Of a stretch of 64,000 nucleotides of DNA, positions 9,301 to 19,700 are shown one piece after another. The notes beneath the pieces are model-generated. The model was not told where the DNA came from, did not search any database, and worked only from the letters and a program-made list of their open reading frames with translations. Numbering within the stretch: the first letter of the stretch is position 1; each line of letters starts with the position of its first letter. Source of the DNA: Mastigamoeba balamuthi (taxonomy: Eukaryota; Evosea; Mastigamoebida; Mastigamoebidae); NCBI GenBank assembly GCA_902651635.1, contig CACRSC010000084.1:540696-604695 (forward strand). Reading direction: 5' to 3'. A program made the translations under genes and the position numbers.

Positions 9301-12300
9301 CGGTCGACCATCTTGTTTCAGTGCTCGTGGAGCACGACAACACTGGACTAGCTCCTGGGTGGTTCCTGGAGCGCGTTGTTGTGGAGGAGGCGGACCCGCG
9401 TGGTCTTGTCTGGGAGTTCCCGTGCAATGCCTGGCTGGCCGTCGACGAGGGTGACCACACGATATCGAGAGAGCTGCGGCCCCAGCAATCGAAGCCAGCG
9501 CAGGGTCGGCGCACCTACGCCATCAGAACGATCACTGGCGACATCGCCTGCGCCGGAACTGATGCCCGTGTCTCTGTCACCCTCAAGGGCTCGCAAGGCA
9601 CATCTGATAGGCAGCTGCTTCAAGGGCAGTTTGAGCGCGGGTGTACAGACGAATCCGTCGTCGAGTGCCGTGACGTGGGGGAACTGGAATCCGTGGTTGT
9701 CGAGCACGATAACAGCGGTGTTGCCCCTGGTTGGTTCCTCGAATCGGTCCTAGTCGCGGAGAAGGCTGCCCCATTCCGGTCGTGGGAGCTGCCCTGTCAC
9801 AACTGGCTTGCCAAGGACGAAGGCGACGGCCAGACCAGGCGCGAGATTAGGGTGCAATCCAGTCGACCAGTAGCCACGGCTCCATCAGGCGCAGCTGCGT
9901 CAAAGGGCAAGACTCCGAGGAAATACAACGTCGGCGTTGTGACGGGCAACGTGCGCGGCGCGGGGACGAACGCAAGGGTTTCGATAACGCTGCACGGAGC
10001 CAGCGGGGCTACGTCGCGCAAGGTGGCACTGGACGGGGGCAAAGAGCTGTTCGAGCGCGGGAGGACCGATACGTTCGTCGTCGAGTGCGAGGACGTGGGC
10101 ACCGTAAACGGTGTAACCGTGGAGCACGACAACAGTGGATCAATGCCCGGGTGGTTCCTCGAACGAGTTGTCGTTGACGGCCGTGAGTTCCCGTGCAACA
10201 ACTGGCTGGCCTCAGACGAGGGCGACTGCAAAATATGTAGGCATCTTGTTCCCCTCGGAGGCCCCAAGAGCTCCACTCCAGCCCTGGTGGTCAGCAAGCC
10301 ACAGAAGAAGTACAGGGTAAGGTGCGAGACGGGCGATGTGTTTGGGGCGGGAACGGATGCGAACGTCTCTGTGACGCTCAAGGGATCCGAGGGGACTTCG
10401 GGGAAGCTGGCTCTCGACGGAGGAAAGCAGGCGTTCGAGAGAGGCAGGACAGACGAGTTCGTCATCGAGTGTGAGGACATAGGAGCACTCGTCAGCGCCA
10501 CCTTCGAGCACGACAACACCGGGAGAGCCCCCGGATGGTTTCTGGAACGCGCGTGGGTGTCGGAGATCTCTTCTCCAATGCGCGTGTGGGAGCTGCCATG
10601 CCACAAGTGGCTCGCAACGGACGAGGGCGACAGGAAGACGTCTCGGGAACTCGTGCCGCAGACGCAGCAGGTCCAAGCAGTACAGAGTCACACTGAGAGC
10701 GTCGCATCTGCTCGCCGGCCAGCGGTGGCTTCGACGCACCACAGGTACATCGTCAGTACGTACACGGGGGATACTCCGAGAGCAGGGACGGACGCGAGAG
10801 TCTTCGTGACACTGTTTGGCGAGAACGGCAAGCCGTCGAGCCGCATCTCGCTGACGAAGAAAGGGAAGAACTTGTTCGAGCGCGGGCAGCGGGACGACTT
10901 CGAGGTGTCGCTGCCAGAGCTTCTTGGAGAGCTCTCTCGTGTGCTCGTCTCGCACGACAACAGTGGCATGGACCCCTCGTGGTTTCTGGACAAGATTGTT
11001 GTTCGCGAGGCCGACCCTCCGTCCAGCTCTGGCCCGGCTGCGATCCCTGGGCGCGTGTGGGAGTTCCCGTGCGGCGCGTGGCTGGCCGCGGACCGCGGAG
11101 ACAGGCAGACATCGAGGGAACTCCACCTGCGAGCCCCGGAGTCGCCGAAAGCGGCAAGCAAGGAGCCTCCGCGGAAGTATGGCATCAGCACTGTGACGGG
11201 CAATGCGTTTGGCTCGGGAACGGACGCAAATGTGTTCGTGACCCTCGTCGGGGACGCCGCAGAGTCAGGGCGGCGAAGGCTGAGGCCCCCTCGCGGGAGA
11301 AACCCGTTTGAGCGTGGCCAGAGAGACGATTTCGAGATCGAGGCGCCGGTCGAGCTCGGGGACCTACAGAAGGTCATCGTCTCTCACGACAACTCGGGGG
11401 TGAACCCCTCGTGGTTCCTCGAAGAGGTCATCGTGCGTGAGCTCTTTGGTGCGGCTCGCGAGTGGCACTTCCAGTGCGGGCGGTGGCTGGCAAAGAACAA
11501 GGACGATGGCCGCCTCGAACGTGAGCTGAGGCCAGCTACAGGCCGCAACTCTGCTAGGCAGCACAAGTACGTCGTTACCATACGGACGGGCACTGCACCC
11601 AAGGCAGGGACAACGTCCAAGGTGTTCTTCAAGCTCGTAGGCGAGCGTGGGTCTACTCCGCAGAAGAACGCCCCCGGGAAATACGCACGGGGGTCCGAGG
11701 ACGTACACTACGTGCAGTGCTCTGACTTGGGTGCGGTCAAGACTGTGGTTTTGGGTCACGATAGCAGTGGTTCCTCACCGGGATGGTTCGTGGACGCGGT
11801 TATCGTTCACGACGACTCTACCGCGAAGGAATGGGTGTTTCCCTGCTCCTCGTGGCTCGCCCAGGACAGAGAAGACGGCCTCACCACCCGCGAGTTCCGC
11901 GCAGAAGAGCCGTTGAGTCCATCGCGGTCGCCAGAGTGTAGGCCTGCGCAGCCTCGACGAGTTCGCGGAGGAGCTGCTCCGGAGGCGACGACCTCGCCAG
12001 TGCAGCGGCAAGCGGACCCCGCTGGGCCTCAGGCTGCCCCTGGCATGCGCGTTGTCTCCAGGAAGAATGCCGCCGAGCCCTTCCCCGCTGCTGCTCGAGG
12101 GTGCTGCGTCGGCGTTATCCTGTCCGGTTCGACAAGCACCCGACCTGCGATGTGCGCAGATGCACGGAAAGCGCTGTCGAGCGCGATAGCAGACCAGGGG
12201 TTCGATTGTGTCACGATGGGACCCAGAGACACATCGGGCGGAGGAACATTGGAACAGTAAGCAACTCAAGCGCTCTGTTCGTGAGGTCTCACAACCTCAC

Positions 12301-13738
12301 AGGCCTGCGGACATTTCCAGGTGCGCCCAGCTACTGGGGTCCAACAGGGACAAGATAAAGGGCATTGTCGTGTCCGTGATAAACCGCGGGCACGAGCAAG
12401 CGGTTGTCGACGCCATCAGGGCATCCAATCTCGCAGTGCCGGTTCTCGTTCATGCGTTTCCGGATGGATTCGATTCCATGGATCCCAGTACGTTCACTAT
12501 CAGCTGACTACGCTTTCTGACGTAGCTCAGACGGTCGTCGCGAGTCCATGGCCGCCAAACTTACGCTTTGCTGCCGCCTCAAATTGGAGGGCGTGCCATT
12601 CTCATCGACATCTCTCTTCGTTGTTGAGCCATCCGTGCGTGGTGCATATCGGTTCTCGAGTCTGAGCGTCTCCCGATAGGCCGAGAGCTTCAAGGCCGAC
12701 TTGCTCAAGTTCGCTGCACTGTGTAGAATTGTCACCGGAGTCAGAGGGCTACGCGTCGGCCAAGTCGGAAGCAGCGCGTCAAACGCGCAGAGCAACGATC
12801 TCGCCTTGAAGGCCAGTGGCATCATCGTTGACCGCTTGGACCTCTCCGAGGTTCTTGTCGCACGCGAGTCCAACTCGTCGGCAGTAGCCGAGAAGCTCAC
12901 GGCTCTGAGCGCCTGTGTCCATCTGCCGGCCTCAATTCGCCCAGACTTGCTGCGGTCGATGGCACAGCTCGGGGCGGCCCTCGACGAGGTGGCTAGATCG
13001 CACTGCCTGGGCTGTCTGGCGTTGCAGAACAGCCGATCGATCGACGAGCTGTGCAAGGTGTCGCCGCACATGGTTGCAAGCATCTCGAGCTCGCGGATGA
13101 TCCCATGCGACGTAGACTCGGACGCTTCTGTCGCTCTGTCGATGGTCGTCACGCAGCTGGCAACAGGAACACCAGCAGGAGCCGTCGACTGGGGTTGCAA
13201 CTACGGCTCTGATCCCAACAAGGTCCTCCTTGTGTGCACTCACTCTCTTTAAACCTTCCAGGCTAGTGCGTTGTCACAGGATGTGTATCTTCGCCTGCGT
13301 GTTACTTTTGGGAGCAACCAGAGTGTGAGGATGTGGGATGCGGAGCGCTGGCAGGACGCCTGAGGCCGATGCCAGTGACGTTCTGCCGGATCGTGACAGG
13401 TAAGACAGCAGCAGTTTTTTTTTCTTGGAATAACGAGCGGACCTCAGACGCTGGGGGAGTCAAGGCCTACGTTGCGGAGGGCTTTCTCACCGATGACCCA
13501 ACCAAGACGTATGGGGCCTATGGCGTCGCCCAGATACAGAACCACTCTGGCCTAATGACCCGTACGCCAAGTTCCTCACCCTGGGTGTACTCTAGTGTCT
13601 CAAGCTGCCGTCTCTCCGCCAGACCTGTGCGCCAAGGGGTTCGACCAAAGAGTTGCACTGAATGCCACGCACGTTGGACAAGCTCTGGCAGAGGCAATGT
13701 CCAGCTACATGCACTGGGATGTGTATTATCACGCCTAA
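6399..13738 (+). CDS. Thirteen-PLAT protein fused to an L-fucose/arabinose-isomerase-like domain
   Basis: Exon 1 starts at the ATG at 6399 and holds 13 PLAT/LH2 domains. Each opens like (K/R)Y-x-V-x-x-x-TG(D/N)-x-x-GAGTDA and ends with WxLPCHxWLA. PLAT domains bind lipids or proteins at membranes; the nearest architecture is LOXHD1. Gln-rich linkers follow domains 1 and 2. After a 50-residue Pro/Ala/Arg linker the frame enters a COG2407-type sugar isomerase fold, completed by six short exons: 12303-12487, 12531-12634, 12680-13231, 13267-13399, 13448-13561 and 13623-13738. Marker segments are VPVLVHAFPDGF, KFAALCRIVTGVRGLRVGQVG, GTPAGAVDWGCNYGSDP, TYGAYGVAQI and the C-terminal MHWDVYYHA. Exons sum to 7062 nt (2353 residues). 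Where relatives usually read PCEVD this protein reads PCDVD. A separate isomerase gene starting at the ATG at 12045 is possible, but would leave almost no promoter. Confidence 0.8.
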
Positions 13739-14051
13739 GTGGCGCAATTTAGAACCCACAACAACCCCGTCTTCTTTGCGCAATCCGCCATTCTTGTCGC
13801 ACTTGCATTCCAGTTACTACCTCAACCCAATCATATCATATCAACCGACATGTCCTAGGGAGCACGCCCCAGTCCCAACCGCCTTGCCTTGCGCTCTGTG
13901 GTGGGTAGCTGGCTGGTTCCGAGAGATATGCAGGCAGAGAGCGCTAGATATGCTCAACAATCTCGATCTCTATCAGCCCGGCCTCGGTTGTTTCGTTCTA
14001 TTAAAGGAACAGTCCGACCGTCCCCTCCCCCACTCGCTCGAGCCGACCGCC
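13739..14051. other. Intergenic region, likely SHK kinase promoter
   Basis: About 310 bp between the isomerase stop and the kinase ATG. It is less GC-rich than the flanking coding DNA. A TATTAAA-like sequence occurs about 50 bp before the kinase start (near 13999) and could be a core promoter element. Nothing else is recognised. Confidence 0.4.
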
Positions 14052-16395
14052 ATGTCCGCCACAGACACCGACACCGCGAGGGAGCTGCGCGAGGTGCTGG
14101 CGGTGGTGGACTCGTGGCCACCGAACGCCGCCAACGTGGACGAGTCGTCGGCCCGCACGGCCCTCGAGCGCCTGCTGCGCGTCGAGTCGCGCATCGCGGC
14201 CTCGCTCAGCGACATGTCGCTCGCTGCCGGCGAGGCCATGCTCAAGGAGGTCGCCAACGGAATCGTCCGCGTCCTCGAAATCCGCGCCAAGGTCCGGATT
14301 CCGCCGCAGAATCGCGCTCTGGGAGTTTTGATTACAATTGAATTCGAAATTCACATCTGTTGCCGGAATGCAACCAGCTCGCATCCAACGCAGCCACCGG
14401 GAGCTCCACTCCGCGCATCGGCCCCACGGGGAGTGCCCCTGCGGACCTCCCGCCGCTGGACACCAGGGCGGGTGTCGTCGCCGTGCACCGGGCGCAGCAG
14501 CAGGCGCAGGCGGCCAGAGACCACCAGCAGCCGCAGATACCCGAGTTCGCAGGCGACTCTGTCGAGATCCCCGCCGCAGAGATCACACTGCTCTCCAAGA
14601 TCGGCAGCGGCGCGTTCGGGACCGTGTACCGCGCCCGCTGCCGCGGGAAGATGGTGGCGGCCAAGGTCCCCCTGCAGCAGACGCTGACCGACCGCCAGCT
14701 GGCGATGTTCCGCCACGAGATGTCGATCATGAGGTGCGCTCTCCGCCTGCCCCGGACTGCCTTGCAGGCGCACCCTCTCTGAGTCCTGCCCCCCCCCCCG
14801 CTCGCAGGAAGGTGTACCACCCGCACGTCGTGCTCTTCCTCGGGGCCTGCACGGCGCCTGGTAGTGTCATCATTGTCACGGAGCTTCTGCAGTGCGATCT
14901 CGAGTCGGTGCGGGCGACGAGGGGGGAGGAAGGAGGAGGGAATGAGTGCCCCTCGTAGCTGATTGCGTGCGCTGCCGCAGGTGCTGTACGGGGAGAACAG
15001 GCCAGAGGTGTCGCTGACCGACAGGCTCAAGATGGCGCTGGACGCCGCGGTGGGGCTCAACTGGCTGCACGGCATCTGCCACATTGCGCACCGCGACCTC
15101 AAGCCAGCCAACCTCCTGCTCGACGAGAACAGGCGCGTCAAAGTAGCCGACTTTGGCTTCAGGTGCCCATTCATTCGCACCCCCTGCCCCTGCCCTCACC
15201 ACAGCCTCCAGTGAGATACTCGGCAAGGGCAAGGCGCCCAAGAACCCCGGGAAGGTCCGGGGCACCAGTGCGTGATACCCACAATCCGCCTGCCCCTCCG
15301 TTCTGTCACATTTCCCTGATAGCCCAACGCCCGTGGAAGTTATGTACGCGGCGCCTGAGCTGCTGATGGGCCTCGAGTGGGACTTCTCGATCGACGTCTA
15401 CGCGTTCGGGTACATCCTGTACGAGCTCATCACGGGGCAGGCGCTGTTCCCTGGCTGGGAGGAGCCGCAGCCGTTCATGAAGGCGATATGCTACGACGAG
15501 ATGCGACCCTCGATCCCCGACGAGACGCCCGCTGCGCTTGCACGGCTGATGGTCGATTGCTGGGGCGCCGCCCCCGCGGACAGGCCCAAGATGGACAGGG
15601 TCGTCCGCAGGCTGGAGCAGTCGGTCGTGGATACGACCATCACCGAGCAGCACGCGGGCGACTTCTGGAAGAAGTACTTCCTCAATCCTGTGCGCGCTTC
15701 AGCTGCTGAGGCTCCCGGCGGTCTTTTTTTTTTCTGTTTTTTGCCTCGTTTTTCGTTCTGTGTTTTGTTTTTCGGGTTTTGCGGTTTTTTGTGACCCCAG
15801 TCGCAGCTGCAAGAGCGGGTGAGCTGGAGGTCGTTCTGCAAGGCCGTGCTCAAGGAGATGGGCCAGGACATCTCGTGCTACTTTGGGATTAAAGGCACCC
15901 GTTTTCCTGCCGGTTTCATGTTCACTGACAATCATTGCCCAAACCCACCCACCCCCCATCTCACCACCCACAGAGCTCCTCGGAGGAGACACCGTTCAAA
16001 TGGACCACGTGCAGAGCTTCGCGCTGTGGTTCGGCGAGCTGTCTATCGACACTCTTGTCAGTGCGGAGACGCTGTACCGCCAGGACTGGTTCCACGGCTT
16101 TCTGGACCGCGGAGTGGCAGAGACCCGCCTGCGCGACCGCCGCAACGGCACTTTCCTGGTCCGCCTAAGCGCGACCGAGCCCACGTCGAGCCCCTTCACG
16201 CTGTCGCTGCTCGCGGGCGGGGCTGTGCGCCACAAGCGCATCCTGAGGAACACAGAGGACGAGCAGCAGAGCCTGCGGGTCGGCCTCGACGGCAACCAGT
16301 GGGTCGAGGCTGACGGCCTGCAGGGGCTGGTGGACCAGCTCCTGGAGCTCATGGTCATCTCCATCCCGTGCCCCAAGGAGGAGCTGCCGTACTGA
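14052..16395 (+). CDS. SHK-type protein kinase (TKL kinase domain plus SH2 domain)
   Basis: Eight exons: 14052-14291, 14378-14733, 14808-14907, 14981-15162, 15212-15271, 15323-15689, 15801-15900 and 15974-16395. They total 1827 nt (608 residues). An 80-residue leader and a Gln-rich linker precede a tyrosine-kinase-like (TKL) domain. It has the Gly loop [12 protein letters not shown], the lysine in VAAKVPL, the catalytic loop [17 protein letters not shown] and AAPE, so it should be active. A conserved linker (ALWFGELS) leads to a C-terminal SH2 domain starting WFHGFLDR with FLVR at the phosphotyrosine-binding arginine. This order defines the SHK dual-specificity kinases described in Dictyostelium, which link phosphotyrosine recognition to signalling. 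The donor of the last intron (GTTTTC) is weak; the others are good. Confidence 0.9.
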
Positions 16396-16760
16396 CAGCA
16401 ACGCAGTGCCTTCCCCCTCCGTCGTCGGTGTTGGTCTTTTCCTGCCTAAGGCAACACAAGGCATACGCCCCCGCGCATTTCACGGGCTATTTCATTACCC
16501 CTCTTGGGCAAAGCAACCACGGGGGTCCTTCTGCACGCCGCCCGCACCCGGGGCGATGGTCGTGCACCCCTGCCCCTTGGAGTTGGAAAAACTCCCAAGG
16601 GGGAATGGTGCAATGTGAAGTTTGGTGCTGTTCTGGGCGTAGAGAAATCGAACAGAACGTGGGAAAAATCGCTGGGCTGTTAGCGTGTTTATTTTTGTCA
16701 CTCAAAAAACCCCTCCAGACGAGCCCACCACCCCACCCCCCTGTCTCGGGGCACGACGAC
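16396..16760. other. Intergenic region before the NRPS gene
   Basis: About 365 bp between the SHK stop and the first ATG of the synthetase, on the same strand. It should contain the SHK 3' UTR and the synthetase promoter. No poly(A) signal, repeat or RNA gene was recognised. Confidence 0.4.
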
Positions 16761-19700
16761 ATGGTGGAGACCTTCAGCTCCTTCCAGCGCACGGGCGGCG
16801 CCAAGACCTTCGCGGACGTGCTGCGGTTCCGGGCGGGCGAGTCCGAGAGCCGCTGCACGTACACGGTCGTCAGCCACGATGACGGCGTGGCCTCTGCTGG
16901 CAGCGCCCCGGCCGCCCCGCGCCGCACCGTCGGCGTCCGGGACCTCTGGGCCCGCGCCCGCGCCGTCGCTGTGGAGATCGGCGAGCGCCGTCCGCGCGCG
17001 GGCTCCGCGGCAGCGCTGGTCTTCGCTGCGGACGACTGCCTCTCGTTTGTCGAGGCCTTCCTGGGATGCCTGCTCTCGGGCGTCGTCTCCGTGCCGCTGC
17101 CCCCGCCCGACGCCTGCTCGGGGTGCGCTCGCCGGAGGGGTCCTGCACACTGAGTCGCGCCATCCGGGCCCCTGACCCCCCCCCGTTCTCAGGCTCGGAG
17201 AGAGCCACAAGTCGGTGCTCGGTGATTGCGGTTGCGAGATGGTGCTGAGCTCACGGTCGCTCAAGGAGGCCATCGAGGCCTCGCTGCGAGCAGCGGCCAT
17301 CACGGCCGACGTGCTGGCCGTGGACGCCGTGCCCTCGGACCTCGCCGTCAAGTGGGAGCAGGCGGCATTCGTGGATCCCGTGCGACGTCGGCATTTTTTT
17401 TTCCTCTTCCTTCCCCCATCATTTTTGACCCCACCACCCGCCACCCCCCCGCGATTCCCGCACGCCACGCGCTGCGCTGCGGAGATATTCCCTTGCATTT
17501 TCCCGAGTGAGGTTCTTTTTCTTTTTTCGCTGACGTGTCTTCTCTCTCGGGGCGTTTGTGACAAACAGCTGTCTGCGGCCTACCTCTTGTATTCTGGCAA
17601 TGCCGGCACGCGTTCTCCCCGGGGGATCATCGCGACGCACGCCTCGCTCATGGCGTGCCTCGAGGGCATGTCCAAGGCCGCCAACCTCGCCGAGGGCTCG
17701 CCCGTCGTCAACTGGCTGCCGCTCTGGCAGGACGCCGGCCTGCTGGTCGCCCTCAGCAACGTCTACAACGCCTGCGCCATGACGCTCATGTCCCCCGTCT
17801 CCTTCTTCGCCCGCCCGGCCCGCTGGCTCCAGCTCCTCTCCGAGACCCGCGCCGAGGTCTCCGCGGCCCCGAGCTACGCCCTCGACCTCTGCTCGCGGTC
17901 CGTGACGCCCGAGCTGCTCGAGCAGCTCGACCTCGCGGCGCTGCACACGATCCTCTGCTCGGTCGACTCGGGCCTGCCCTCGGCCGCCACGCTGTTCCAG
18001 CGCAGGCTGGCCCGGGCCGGCCTCAGGCCCTCGGCGGTCCGCGCGTGCTACGGCGTGCACGAGGCCTCGCTGGTCCTCACGCACAGCGACGTCGGGGCCG
18101 AGCTCTGCATGGCGAGCTTCGACGCCGAGCTGCTGCTGCACGGGCGCGTGCGGCCCGCGGGCCCCGACGAGCCCTGCAGGAAGCGCGTGCTCGCCGCGGC
18201 GGGCGCGGCCTACGACCACGAGGTCGCGGTCGTCGACACCGAGGACAACGCCCGGTGCGCAGACGGCGTCGTGGGCGAGGTGTGGGTCTCGGGGCCCTCG
18301 GTCGCCGCCGGGTTCTGGGGCAAGCCCGAGGAGACGCAGGCCAAGTTCAGGGCGCTCATGGCCGGCAGCGACCGGCGGTTCCTGCGGACGGGCGACACGG
18401 GCTTCGTGCACGAGAGCAACCTGTACATTGTGGGCCGCAAGGATGACGTAATCGTCTTCCACGACAAGACCTACGACCCGCTCGAGGTCGAGGCGACGGT
18501 GCAGAGGCACCACGCCGTGCGCAAGGGCGCTGTCGCCGCGTTCTGCGTCGAGCAATTCGAGTTCAGCGAGCACTGCAAGGACCTCGAGAAGAGCCTCGTC
18601 ATACTCGCTGAGAGCACCGAGGACATCGCCACCACCACTGAAGACAGGCAAGTTTCGTATCGCTTTAAATCGTCATTTTAAAAGGTGCACAAATGTCTCC
18701 CAGCTAGGGCCGCTATGATCTTCGCTGAGCTCCGGAAGGAGGTCCTCGAGGTGCATGGGCTGCCGCTCAGCTACATCGCGCTGGTAAAGACCGGGACCCT
18801 GCCGCGTACGGCCAGTGGCTGCGTGCAGCGGCCCGTGTGCAAGACCAGGCTGCTGGAGAAGGACCTCGACATAGTCGCTGTGTGGCGTGCGTCGGGTCCC
18901 GAGTTCCCGCAGAAGAAGATGCCGCATGTCCACGTGGCCACGCACCAGCCCATCGCAGTCCTCTCGCCCCCGATGCGCGCCATGACGCCCCCGATGGGCT
19001 CGGTCTCGCCGTTCCAGATTGTCGGCCCCAAGGGCGACAAGATGACCAGCTCAACAGGGAGGACTTCCCCCGTGGCGTCGGCGCCAGCGCCGGTCAGCAT
19101 CGGCACGCGCAAGAGGTCGCCGTCGTTCAGGGGAGCCGTGGGCGACGTGGTCTCCCCGGTTGTGCGGCCGCCTATCGCTGCGGCTGTCCTGTGCCGCTCC
19201 GTTTCCTCCGAGGGCCCACTCGTGGACCATCCCATCACGCTTGAGCACCACAAGCACATCACCGAGGCCACTGCCAAGGACAATCCACCCTCCCCGCCTA
19301 AGGTGCAATGTCCCCCCTTACAGAGTGCTTGAGCCCGCACTGAAGTCTGTGCGTCGCGCATAGGCGCCTGCAATGCCGGCGGTGGCCATCGAGGAAACGG
19401 ACAGGACGAGGGAGCTCGAGATCATGGCGACCATCACAGAGCTCCTGCAGCAGCTCGTACAGGACGACGAGTGCTCCGCTGTGGGCCCCGAAACGCCCTT
19501 TGCGCTGTGCGGCCTGACGTCGATCGACGCCATCGGGCTCATCGGGGAGCTCGAAGACCAATACAACCTCAAGATCTCGCACACGATGTTCACAGAGTGC
19601 CCGACGCCCCAGAAGCTCGCCCGGCGCCTCGCGGGCCTATCGACAGCCAAGGGCACCAGCGGCTTCGCTGTGCTCCCCACGTGCCAGTCGGAGAGCGGCG

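Noticed and set aside
12518-12560. tRNA-like D-arm sequence (gtagctcagacggtcg)
   Set aside because: No acceptor stem or T arm can be formed around it, and it lies at an intron/exon border of the isomerase.
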